From Thermodesulfobacteriota bacterium (GTDB lineage: Bacteria > Desulfobacterota_D > UBA1144 > Nemesobacterales > UBA2774): a DNA stretch of 6,933 nucleotides. The stretch covers positions 1 to 6,933 of the forward strand of contig JBCCIH010000134.1 in assembly GCA_039028315.1 (NCBI GenBank), read 5' to 3'. Positions within the stretch are counted from its first letter, which is position 1. The number at the start of each line of letters is the position of its first letter. Shown in pieces: positions 1 to 5,516 of this stretch. The notes beneath the pieces were generated by a model that saw only the letters and a list, made by a program, of their open reading frames with translations, ran no database searches and was not told the origin of the DNA. The position numbers were made by a program, and so were the translations under genes.

Positions 1-124
1 TACCGGATTTCTCCCAGTTTATATGACTGTCGGCAGTAAACCCGTGTAGCAGCATAATAGGATCGCCGTCGCCCTGGTCCCAATAAGCTATTCCCACATC
101 ATCAAAACTGTTAAATATCTGCAT
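1..124 (-). CDS. alpha/beta-fold hydrolase, N-terminal fragment (cut by window edge)
   Basis: The reverse strand from the ATG at 124-122 stays open for 41 codons to the window edge. The residues LLHGF (25-29) form the classic strand-3 and oxyanion-hole HG motif of alpha/beta hydrolases. The following ADSHINW (31-37) matches the 'HGF....NW' pattern of a common subgroup of small serine hydrolases and esterases. The nucleophile elbow, acid and histidine lie outside the window, so substrate and activity cannot be judged. No signal peptide is seen, so a cytoplasmic enzyme is likely. There is no Shine-Dalgarno sequence before the ATG. A TAGAAT hexamer (137-132 on the minus strand) would put the transcript start at or next to the ATG, so a leaderless message is possible. 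The gene is divergent from the Tat-signal gene at 256. Confidence 0.85.
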   Translation of the reverse strand, partial: MQIFNSFDDVGIAYWDQGDGDPIMLLHGFTADSHINWEKSG

Positions 125-136
125 AAATAATATTCT

Positions 137-177
137 AGCACATGGGGTTACTTTGTGCTGGTAAATGATTGAGCACA
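137..177. promoter_or_regulatory. three AGCACA half-sites in alternating orientation (candidate operator)
   Basis: The hexamer AGCACA occurs at 137-142, its complement TGTGCT at 154-159, and AGCACA again at 172-177. This gives two overlapping inverted repeats with 11- and 12-base spacers. They lie in the divergent region immediately upstream of the hydrolase gene, and the first half-site touches a possible -10 hexamer (TAGAAT, minus strand, 137-132). The spacing of about 17-18 bases between successive half-sites is regular. This is a pattern seen by eye; the binding protein is unknown and chance is not excluded. Confidence 0.3.
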
Positions 178-191
178 GAATTAAATAAGAT

Positions 192-221
192 TTGACTTTA
201 TAAATAGCTATATATTAAGAT
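192..221 (+). promoter_or_regulatory. candidate sigma-70-type promoter for the Tat-signal gene
   Basis: TTGACT at 192-197 matches the -35 consensus at five of six positions. It is followed by an AT-rich stretch with weak -10 candidates: TATTAA at 213-218 (15-base spacer) or TAAGAT at 216-221 (18-base spacer). Either would start transcription about 30 bases before the ATG at 256. A GGGGA at 242-246, 9 bases from the ATG, could serve as a partial ribosome binding site. The region is so AT-rich that the -10 assignment is uncertain. Confidence 0.4.
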
Positions 222-244
222 ATTTTTAGATAGCTCACTATGGG

Positions 245-255
245 GAACTAATAAG
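245..255 (+). repeat. left copy of an 11-bp direct repeat flanking the Tat-signal gene
   Basis: GAACTAATAAG lies directly before the ATG at 256. An identical 11-mer begins at the first base after the stop codon of the same gene (982-992). The copies therefore abut the coding sequence exactly on both sides. The identity is certain; its meaning is not. Confidence 0.5.
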
Positions 256-981
256 ATGGGTGTCGATAGAAGAAAATTCCTGACAATAGCTGTAAAAAGT
301 ATTGGGGCTCTTGGTCTAATTAAAGCCTATAGTTTTAGCGGATCATTTTCCATCGCCCAGGATGCTAAGAAAGTAAGCCCATCGCCTGTACCTCAGGTTT
401 GGTCAAGCAAAAAGATGATTGTTAACACAAACTCAGGGGTTGTACATTGGCCCCACCCTCAAGTGTTTAAGATTACAGCCTATAGTGTCAATCCTGACAA
501 TTCAAAAGAGCTTGATGTAAAAGGTTCACATGAAAAAGTATCAGCTGACCCTAATCTTAGATTCGATAAGAGTAAGAGCGGAGTTATTTACGAACATCTT
601 GCACTTTCAGAGATAGTTGTAGAGGACAAAGAAACTCTTAGCTTTGATAACGGTAGTTTAGGAAATAGCATAGAGATACTAAAAATAGCTGTGAGTGAGC
701 CTGGCAACAATGAAAACTGGAGACTATACGATTTAATCGCGAGGCTTGTAATGTTACAAAATGAGGATGACCCGGTTAAAGCAAGATCACAGATAGTTGA
801 GATTTTCAGTAGTTCACAAATATCCGGAAATTGGACCAAAAGAGAATCACTATCAAAAGTGAGTGATGAAAAGAAATTTAAAAAATGGCATGGAAAAACA
901 GTTGATAAGAAATATGGTGATTATAGAAAAAGTTTAATAAACCGTGTAAATTCTTCAAAGAGCATAACTAAAGATTCTTAA
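256..981 (+). CDS. Tat-signal exported protein of unknown function
   Basis: This 241-residue protein starts with a twin-arginine export signal: DRRKFL at residues 4-9, followed by a hydrophobic stretch (about 10-27) and a possible SIA cleavage site ending at residue 34. It should therefore be exported folded, which usually implies a bound cofactor or rapid folding, although no cofactor motif is visible. The mature part has a conserved-looking segment VNTNSGVVHWPHPQVFK (56-72), a mixed middle region, a helical stretch WRLYDLIARLVMLQNEDD (155-172), and a very lysine-rich tail (about 195-241). There is only one methionine besides those near the signal, and no cysteine, so it is not a lipoprotein or disulfide protein. 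The ATG at 240 is followed by a stop after two codons, which leaves 256 as the start. The gene stands alone, with the hydrolase gene divergent and a 188-base gap downstream. I do not recognise the family. Confidence 0.8.
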   Translation: MGVDRRKFLTIAVKSIGALGLIKAYSFSGSFSIAQDAKKVSPSPVPQVWSSKKMIVNTNSGVVHWPHPQVFKITAYSVNPDNSKELDVKGSHEKVSADPNLRFDKSKSGVIYEHLALSEIVVEDKETLSFDNGSLGNSIEILKIAVSEPGNNENWRLYDLIARLVMLQNEDDPVKARSQIVEIFSSSQISGNWTKRESLSKVSDEKKFKKWHGKTVDKKYGDYRKSLINRVNSSKSITKDS

Positions 982-992
982 GAACTAATAAG
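982..992 (+). repeat. right copy of the 11-bp direct repeat flanking the Tat-signal gene
   Basis: GAACTAATAAG here is identical to 245-255 and begins at the base right after the TAA at 979-981. Bases outside the two copies differ. See the left copy. Confidence 0.5.
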
Positions 993-1169
993 TTTTCGGG
1001 TCTTCTAAATTTTAAGATACTCAGGTGCTGAGAGATGAGCTTCCCCGTCACGCAATATTAGTTTTTTAGATCATCAGTATTTCCCAATTATATAATTTTT
1101 CCTCAACTTAAATTTTTATAAGAAATAAGAATATTATGTGTTAAGTTTAAAGAGTTAAAGGTGTATTAT
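993..1169 (+). other. AT-rich intergenic gap; one short CTCAG hairpin, no gene seen
   Basis: The gap between the Tat-signal gene and the lipoprotein gene holds no credible open reading frame. It contains a short perfect hairpin, CTCAG-GTG-CTGAG (1020-1032), without a following T-run, so it is not a convincing terminator. The stretch from about 1075 to 1160 is very AT-rich and presumably holds the promoter of the lipoprotein gene, but I cannot pick a -35/-10 pair with confidence. The sequence GCTGAGAGATGAGC resembles one conserved piece of the thiamine riboswitch; the rest of that element is missing. Confidence 0.4.
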
Positions 1170-1802
1170 ATGAAACAGTCCAGAATAAAGGCTCTAATAT
1201 TTCTATCACTAATATTTTTTGCCGTAAGCTGCGGAGGAGGAGGCATATACTATCCGGGCAAGCCGAAAACAGTGAAGCCATCTCCCACCCAAGCCCCAAA
1301 AGTAGAAAAACAACAGCCCCAAAAACCGGCTAAATCAACAAAATCGGCTAGTAATGTATTTAATGCCCAATATTTAGACGTATGGTTAGCTGCAATACAA
1401 AGCGTGAATTGGATTAAATGGAATATAGCATTTCTTGATGAAAAACAAGGTATCATAAGACTTAAAGAAGCCTATGCATACAGAAAAGCGGGCAAACTTC
1501 TTAGAACATATACCTGGCCAAGTAAAGAGGCCATCCAAACCTCAAGCATAAATGACTATTTGCAAAAGATAGGCAGGTATAATCCCGGTCATTCAAACAC
1601 TGTGTTTACTCAAGAGAATCTAACTATGAAAATAATCAAAGTTACTGCTGATCAAACAAAAGTAGAGATTGATTACACCATCAGACCTTATACCTTCTCA
1701 GGCAAGATCGGCTACGAGATCGAATCAAATGGTTTTATAGAATCACTTCTACTAGACAGAATTAGAGAAACTCTTGACGAAAGCCCAGTAGCCAAGAGAT
1801 AA
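1170..1802 (+). CDS. outer-envelope lipoprotein, possibly BamC/NlpB-like domain
   Basis: The 210-residue product has a lipoprotein signal: MKQSRIK, a hydrophobic run, then FFAVSC with the lipid-attachment cysteine at 21 followed by four glycines. The +2 residue is Gly, not Asp, so an outer-membrane destination is likely if Lol rules apply. Residues 30-60 form a Pro/Lys/Gln-rich linker. The remaining part is a compact domain opening with YLDVWLAAIQSVNWIKWNIAFLD (68-90) and GIIRLKEAY (94-102), and ending ESNGFIESLLLDRIRETL (185-202). The pattern 'VW.a....i....i...d...GiIr' followed by 'SNG.iE..lL..I' resembles BamC-type helix-grip lipoprotein domains, but that is inference. I chose the ATG at 1170 because AAAGGTG (1157-1163) sits 6 bases before it. 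A GTG at 1161 in the same frame would add three residues and destroy that spacing. The next gene starts 7 bases after the stop, suggesting an operon. Confidence 0.8.
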   Translation: MKQSRIKALIFLSLIFFAVSCGGGGIYYPGKPKTVKPSPTQAPKVEKQQPQKPAKSTKSASNVFNAQYLDVWLAAIQSVNWIKWNIAFLDEKQGIIRLKEAYAYRKAGKLLRTYTWPSKEAIQTSSINDYLQKIGRYNPGHSNTVFTQENLTMKIIKVTADQTKVEIDYTIRPYTFSGKIGYEIESNGFIESLLLDRIRETLDESPVAKR

Positions 1803-1809
1803 TATTTTT

Positions 1810-2322
1810 GTGACCACTCTTTTACTATCCATTGGAATCATTGTTGCTTTTGCAATACTGTTTTGGCTGGACAAAAAACAAGGCCCTGAGCCTACACGTG
1901 CGATAGTTCATCTATTTGACGTGCTTAGAAACCTGAGCTGGGAGATGACCCAGGATGATATTAAAACCAGTTTTGAAGGGTTTAACACAGGCAAAGAGAT
2001 CAGGCTTAACAAAAAAACTACTCTTAGTCATAAGGAAAATCTAGAGGGTCAAGAGATCTATACTACTTTTAGTTTTACAAATGATAGGGACTCTCTAGTT
2101 AACCAAGCACAGATAAAGCTATCTCGAGTAAACAAAAAAGATATTGATCTTCTATTTAGCACAGTTTGCAAGCAGTACGGTCAGCCTGATAGACATGATT
2201 CAGGTTTTGAAGGATCGGTAAAATGGTCAACTGAGCCAGGAATATTAACACTTGAAAATACAGCTCCTGAAGAATACACACTGACTATAAAAGAAGAAAA
2301 AATCAATGTTCCTGATCTTTAG
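1810..2322 (+). CDS. membrane-anchored protein of unknown function (GTG start)
   Basis: The reading frame begins at a GTG only 7 bases after the lipoprotein stop. A weak AAGAG (1794-1798) lies upstream, so translational coupling is likely. The 170-residue product has one N-terminal transmembrane helix (about residues 3-20, LLLSIGIIVAFAILFWL) ending in DKK, so the rest probably faces the periplasm as a signal anchor. The soluble part has a pattern I have seen in several unnamed envelope domains: LSWEMTQDDIKTSF (42-55), a beta-rich TTFSFTND (85-92), then VCKQYGQP (119-126) and a late VKWS (137-140) with an ILTLENT strand. No catalytic motif is visible. The gene ends 4 bases inside the convergent trpS gene. 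Alternative starts within the frame would remove the membrane helix, which supports the GTG. Confidence 0.75.
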   Translation: MTTLLLSIGIIVAFAILFWLDKKQGPEPTRAIVHLFDVLRNLSWEMTQDDIKTSFEGFNTGKEIRLNKKTTLSHKENLEGQEIYTTFSFTNDRDSLVNQAQIKLSRVNKKDIDLLFSTVCKQYGQPDRHDSGFEGSVKWSTEPGILTLENTAPEEYTLTIKEEKINVPDL

Positions 2323-3323
2323 GGTTTATATAGACCCATGGCGCTTATGATCTGGTCCATATTCTCGTGCGCAGCTTCTCTAGCGCGGTTAGTGCCTTCT
2401 CTGAGTATGTCTCTAACATCATCCGGGCGTTTTTCATATTCAGCGCGTTTTTCTCTTATCGGCTCTAAGAGCTCATTAATGGCTGCAGCAAGTTTTTTCT
2501 TTACCTCAACATCACCCACATTGCCAGTTGAGTAGCGCTCCTTAAGATCATCTATTTCAGGGATATTCTTGTTAAACGCATCATGATAAATAAAGACAGG
2601 GTTACCTTCGACTTTTCCAGGTATATCTGCTCTAACTCTGTTAGGATCTGTAAACATACTCATAACCCTTTTACCAACCTGTTTTTCATCATCAGAGAGA
2701 TATATACAGTTATCTAGACTCTTACTCATCTTCCTGTCGCCATCGGTCCCAACGAGCCTTGAGGTCTGGCTGATTACAGGATCCGGCTCCTCAAAAAACT
2801 CGCCGTATAAGAAATTAAACCTTCTCGCAAGCTCGCGAGTGAGCTCTATGTGGCTTAGCTGATCCTCGCCCACCGGAACTTTAGTTGCTTTAAACATTAA
2901 TATGTCAGCCGCCATTAATACTGGATATCCGAGCAGCCCGACTGAGTAATTATCCCCTACGCCCATGTCTTGTATCTTTTCTTTAAGCGTAGGTATTCTC
3001 TCAGCTCTTGGCACGCCGCATATCATTGCCAGCATCGCATATAGCTCTGTAATATAAGGGATCTGAGACTGGACATAAAAAGTGGACTTATTCGGATCCA
3101 TACCGACACTAAGCCAATCCATAACCATTTCAAGAGTGTTTTGCTCAACTTCGGCAACTTTATCATAGTGAGTAGTAAGCATATGGAGATCAGCAACCAA
3201 GAAATAGCAGTCGTAGTCGTTTTGGAATGCTATGCGGTTATATAATGATCCCACAAGATGTCCCAAGTGGAGTCTTCCCGTGGGTCTGTCTCCAGTTACA
3301 AGTATTGGTTTAGTATCAGCCAT
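2319..3323 (-). CDS. trpS: tryptophanyl-tRNA synthetase
   Basis: This class I aminoacyl-tRNA synthetase charges tRNA-Trp with tryptophan using ATP, in the cytoplasm. At 334 residues it has the usual bacterial TrpS length. The Rossmann-fold signature reads GDRPTGRLHLGH (11-22), with HLGH as the HIGH motif, and DGDRKMSKS (194-202) is the second ATP-binding signature. The segment VPVGEDQLSHIELTRELARRFN (149-170) is the typical connector of the family. Both signatures are intact, so the enzyme should be active. The start is fixed by the strong GGAGGA (3340-3335), 11 bases before the ATG. It lies 77 bases downstream of the adhesin-E-like lipoprotein gene and may be read from that transcript or from its own promoter in the gap. 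A possible TATAGT sits near 3360 but lacks a clear -35. Its stop codon overlaps the stop of the convergent gene. Confidence 0.97.
   Translation of the reverse strand: MADTKPILVTGDRPTGRLHLGHLVGSLYNRIAFQNDYDCYFLVADLHMLTTHYDKVAEVEQNTLEMVMDWLSVGMDPNKSTFYVQSQIPYITELYAMLAMICGVPRAERIPTLKEKIQDMGVGDNYSVGLLGYPVLMAADILMFKATKVPVGEDQLSHIELTRELARRFNFLYGEFFEEPDPVISQTSRLVGTDGDRKMSKSLDNCIYLSDDEKQVGKRVMSMFTDPNRVRADIPGKVEGNPVFIYHDAFNKNIPEIDDLKERYSTGNVGDVEVKKKLAAAINELLEPIREKRAEYEKRPDDVRDILREGTNRAREAAHENMDQIISAMGLYKP
2322..2337. terminator. short hairpin at the convergent gene junction (weak terminator candidate)
   Basis: GGGTTT (2322-2327) can pair with AGACCC (2332-2337) around a 4-base ATAT loop in the plus-strand transcript, with one G-U pair. 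It begins in the stop codon of the 1810-2322 gene and lies within the last codons of trpS. No T-run follows on the plus strand, and on the minus strand one pair is lost, so it is at best a weak bidirectional stop. There is no room between the two genes for a separate terminator. Confidence 0.25.
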
Positions 3324-3400
3324 AATTTAGTAAATCCTCCAATAGTCTAGTGAGACCCAGTACTATACATGTTTTGTTGAATTTTAAAATTTAGTATGAT

Positions 3401-4054
3401 TCAATTTGCCCTTGCGTCTTGCGGACGGTTTAGTTCATATCCGCATACAAAATCAGCAATTTGTGAGCTCACTGTGCCGTCTACTATGGGCTGAGGTTCA
3501 TATGGTGCCGGCTGCTGCTCGACAAGCCTTCCAAGAGAGTCATAGAACTTTGAGTCGGTATATGAGTAAGTTCTGGCATTACAGTCTACTTCAGATTCAA
3601 TACGTACTTCTTTAAATGAAAGTCCATCCTGATCACGCTGCGAGTTTTCAAACTCAAGCCTGCTCCAAGAGCTTATAAGGCCGTTGTTATCCTCAATAGT
3701 ATCAGGGTCAACAAAAACGGAGTATGCTCTCTCACCTGTGACTCCACCAACTAAAAACCAGTTATCATCTTTTTTGCTCGGTTCATAATTTTTTACCATT
3801 TGTGATCGAGGAGGAGTATTAGCAGTTTTCTCTTCTTTTGGCTCTGGTTCAAGTGTAATGATCTCCTTAGGGCTCTGAGTTGTCCCTTCTGAAGTTTCGG
3901 GCTTGGTAATTTGCTCAGTTACATCTGAGGTAGGCTCTTGATCTTGTGTTTGTGGCACATCTTGAACTACGGGCTCAGCAACCTGTTTATCCGCACATGA
4001 ATAACTAAGCGATAGGATTAAAACAAAAATAGCTAGAATTGAGACTATACGCAT
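3401..4054 (-). CDS. lipoprotein with surface-adhesin-E-like domain
   Basis: The 217-residue product starts with a signal peptide ending SLSYSC, giving a probable lipidated Cys20; the residue at -3 (Ser) is less usual for a lipobox. Residues 21-95 are a long low-complexity Pro/Glu/Gln/Thr linker of the kind that holds a domain away from a membrane. From about residue 97 a small domain follows the surface-adhesin-E (Adhesin_E/CNP1-like) pattern: DNWFLVGG, a tyrosine and VDPDTI (115-120), SSWSRLEF (128-135), VDCNARTYSY (156-165), FYDSLGRLV, then VSSQIADFVCGYEL. Cys158 and Cys204 are placed to form the family's disulfide. In this family the best known member is a Haemophilus surface protein binding host matrix proteins, but many environmental members have no known role. 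The gene starts 7 bases after the Spy-like gene with only a weak ribosome binding site, so coupling is likely. Confidence 0.75.
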   Translation of the reverse strand: MRIVSILAIFVLILSLSYSCADKQVAEPVVQDVPQTQDQEPTSDVTEQITKPETSEGTTQSPKEIITLEPEPKEEKTANTPPRSQMVKNYEPSKKDDNWFLVGGVTGERAYSVFVDPDTIEDNNGLISSWSRLEFENSQRDQDGLSFKEVRIESEVDCNARTYSYTDSKFYDSLGRLVEQQPAPYEPQPIVDGTVSSQIADFVCGYELNRPQDARAN

Positions 4055-4061
4055 CTATTCT

Positions 4062-4622
4062 TTACTTATTATCTGCTGGAGCTTGAGGTCTTTGTGGACC
4101 ATTCTTTTTATAAATTAAAGGGTCATGAGTGCGGCCTTTTCTGAATTGAACCAGTACGTTTCTGTCTACTTTTGTAATTGGCAGAAGCTTTGCAAATTTT
4201 TCCTGTCCCAAAATCATCCTTAAGTTATCAACTGAATCAACAAAGTAGTTTGATGCTTTTAAGTTCGAGGATTGAACTAGCAAAGATAATCGTTTTAGTT
4301 CTGTTGGATTAAATTCATCACTATCAAGCTCTTTCATAAACTGTTTTTGATATTCTCTGGTCTTAACCTCTTGGTTCATAATTATAATAGAATTCTGTTT
4401 ACTTGTTTTATTTATGTTATCAATTGCATTATCATCGAGATCCAGATTCTGAACTTTGCGCAGCATATTGATATACATTCTGCTATATATTCCTCCTTGA
4501 AGCTTTACGGCTTTAGGTGTTTTAATTTGCTGCGAACCGCTTGCTTTTTTCTCTTGGTTCTGCGCCTGTGAGTATCCGGACAAAATAAAAAGTAAACTAA
4601 ATGCAATAACTATTGCTCTCAT
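4062..4622 (-). CDS. periplasmic Spy/CpxP-like helical protein
   Basis: This 186-residue protein has a cleavable signal peptide ending GYSQA (cut after residue 20), giving a soluble periplasmic product. The middle part is strongly helical and hydrophilic. The segment LDLDDNAIDNINKTSKQN (60-77) and the later LRMILGQEKFAKLL (134-147) fit the 'L.L.ddq...i' and 'iL..eQ..kl' repeats of the Spy/CpxP/ZraP family of periplasmic chaperones and metal-stress proteins. Identity to that family is inferred from the pattern; the LTxxQ motifs are not exact, and no His/Cys metal cluster is visible. The tail after residue 155 is basic and proline-rich. AGGAGG (4638-4633) lies 10 bases before the ATG, a strong ribosome binding site. 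It is the first gene of the unit leading to the adhesin-E-like lipoprotein and perhaps trpS. Confidence 0.7.
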   Translation of the reverse strand: MRAIVIAFSLLFILSGYSQAQNQEKKASGSQQIKTPKAVKLQGGIYSRMYINMLRKVQNLDLDDNAIDNINKTSKQNSIIIMNQEVKTREYQKQFMKELDSDEFNPTELKRLSLLVQSSNLKASNYFVDSVDNLRMILGQEKFAKLLPITKVDRNVLVQFRKGRTHDPLIYKKNGPQRPQAPADNK

Positions 4623-4743
4623 ATAGAAAGAACCTCCTGACTTAGTAGAACAATATTTTAACCGAAGATTGGCAGTTTTATATCAATATTTTTTGAAACG
4701 GTTTAAAGTCAAACTTAAAGATCTAGGAATTGTGTAATTCTGG
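4623..4743 (-). promoter_or_regulatory. upstream region of the Spy-like gene with a possible -35 (TTGACT)
   Basis: Between the TTG-start gene and the Spy-like gene there are 121 bases. On the minus strand TTGACT (4712-4707) is a good -35 hexamer, and a TATAAA lies further downstream (around 4682-4677), but the 24-base spacing between them is too long for an ordinary sigma-70 promoter. A small hairpin, GAATT-GTGT-AATTC (4727-4740), just after the upstream gene's stop has no T-run. The promoter is therefore likely here but not resolved. Confidence 0.3.
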
Positions 4744-5301
4744 CTAGAGAATATTTGCCCCAAGTTTAGTGATACGTTCATAACGGCCATCATCAACAAG
4801 AAACTTGGATAGATAGTACTCAGTCTTTATCGAATCCTCGATATTGGATTTTCCCTGATGTGCTATTGAACAATAAATTTCTTTTGAATCTAAAGAAATA
4901 CTATGAATAGTGCTTATCCAAATTTTACTAAAAGGCGGACTGATACTGATATCATTTTTATTTACTAGCTCTACCATCTCTTTGGTCTTAAGATTAATTT
5001 TCATAATTGAGTTCCACTCATATCCGTCATACGCGCCATTTTTGATTTTAATCTCAAGCACATTTACATATACTTCTGAGTTCTGAGATATTACTGCATC
5101 TTCATAGCTAAAGTATCCTCTGGCTGGAGTTATTCTGCCATATGTATCATCTGAAAGATGTCTCGCCCACAAGCTCTTAATTCCGTAGCCTTGCCCTATA
5201 TTTTTATTAAAATGAGCTATAAGTGTTTTAGAATTAGGCTCATACAAAAATCCAACGAAATTGCTCACATCATTTATTCCATGCTCTTCCCAGTTGTTCA
5301 A
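4744..5301 (-). CDS. unrecognised soluble beta-rich protein (TTG start)
   Basis: The 185-residue product has no signal peptide, membrane helix or cysteine cluster. It is rich in alternating hydrophobic and polar strands, and segments such as FVGFLYEPNSKTLIAHF (15-31) and TIHSISLDSKEIYCSIA (134-150) look like blades of a beta-propeller or similar beta fold; this is an impression, not a match. The start is TTG at 5301-5299, preceded at 6 bases by GAGGAG (5313-5308). A stop occurs ten codons upstream in frame (5334-5332), so the frame cannot extend much. An ATG five bases upstream opens a two-codon frame, ATG-AGT-TGA, that overlaps the TTG. It could be a complete small gene or the remnant of a larger one. 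It has its own 198-base leader region and no close partner. I do not recognise the family. Confidence 0.6.
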   Translation of the reverse strand: MNNWEEHGINDVSNFVGFLYEPNSKTLIAHFNKNIGQGYGIKSLWARHLSDDTYGRITPARGYFSYEDAVISQNSEVYVNVLEIKIKNGAYDGYEWNSIMKINLKTKEMVELVNKNDISISPPFSKIWISTIHSISLDSKEIYCSIAHQGKSNIEDSIKTEYYLSKFLVDDGRYERITKLGANIL

Positions 5302-5344
5302 CTCATACTCCTCACCATTTTCACTATTAAATTAAGATACATAC

Positions 5345-5401
5345 GTTCGTAAACACCTGAGGAATGGTGTATTATTGATAATAAATAGTAAACATACGAA
5401 C
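5345..5401 (-). other. nested inverted repeats in the leader of the TTG-start gene (possible RNA structure)
   Basis: An outer 7-bp inverted repeat pairs GTTCGTA (5345-5351) with TACGAAC (5395-5401). Inside lie two further pairs: ACACC (5353-5357) with GGTGT (5366-5370) around an 8-base loop, and a weak AT stem 5371-5374 with 5379-5382. In RNA these could fold as a three-way junction. The element lies about 45-100 bases upstream of the TTG start at 5301 and would be in its 5' leader if the TATAAT near 5440 is the promoter. The inner AT stem is weak and the whole fold is untested. Confidence 0.35.
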
Positions 5402-5426
5402 TTAGATACTTTTGTAAAGTCCAAGC

Positions 5427-5461
5427 ATAGTCCTATTATACGATTAAGAAGGTAGGACTAT
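5427..5461 (-). promoter_or_regulatory. 9-bp palindrome overlapping a TATAAT hexamer (promoter/operator candidate)
   Basis: ATAGTCCTA (5427-5435) and TAGGACTAT (5453-5461) form a perfect 9-bp inverted repeat with a 17-base spacer. On the minus strand the consensus -10 hexamer TATAAT (5440-5435) touches the downstream arm. No good -35 is present at 16-19 bases, as expected for an activated promoter or one with a different sigma factor. If used, it would give the TTG-start gene a leader of about 125 bases. Confidence 0.4.
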
Positions 5462-5492
5462 TATCAGACCAAAAGGGCAAACACCTAGCATT

Positions 5493-5516
5493 ATTATATT
5501 CAAGAACGAATATAAT
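5493..5516 (-). terminator. AT-rich hairpin at the end of the DUF4186 gene (weak terminator candidate)
   Basis: ATTATATTC (5493-5501) and GAATATAAT (5508-5516) form a perfect 9-bp inverted repeat with a 6-base loop that spans the stop codon of the DUF4186 gene. The stem is almost all A-T and no T-run follows on the minus strand, so it may help stop or stabilise the transcript rather than act as a strong terminator. Confidence 0.35.

Noticed and set aside
418..466. Ada-like or excalibur-like short metal-binding motif in the Tat protein (N..SgvvH)
   Set aside because: Similar motifs carry cysteines for metal or disulfide function, but this protein has no cysteine at all, so the resemblance is too thin to name a domain.
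588..839. Minus-strand open frame inside the Tat-signal gene; likewise frames at 1250-1456(-), 2338-2535(+), 3406-3615(+), 4347-4571(+), 5158-5352(+) and 5959-6174(+)
   Set aside because: All lie opposite better-supported genes, have no matching ribosome binding site or recognisable domain, and look like shadows of the real reading frames.
1015..1050. Thiamine (TPP) riboswitch, suggested by GGTGCTGAGAGATGAGC
   Set aside because: Only the CTGAGA-like piece is present. The conserved CTGATC..GGATAATGCC..GCG half is absent downstream, and the next gene is a lipoprotein with no thiamine link.
1161..1169. GTG start for the lipoprotein, adding three residues
   Set aside because: The GTG overlaps the AAAGGTG ribosome binding site that is ideally spaced for the ATG at 1170, which also begins a typical MKQSRIK signal peptide.
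5339..5516. Transposon ends or a miniature inverted-repeat element in the 5302-5499 region
   Set aside because: The inverted repeats are short, of different sequence and nested or side by side, with no target-site duplication or matching terminal pair enclosing the region.
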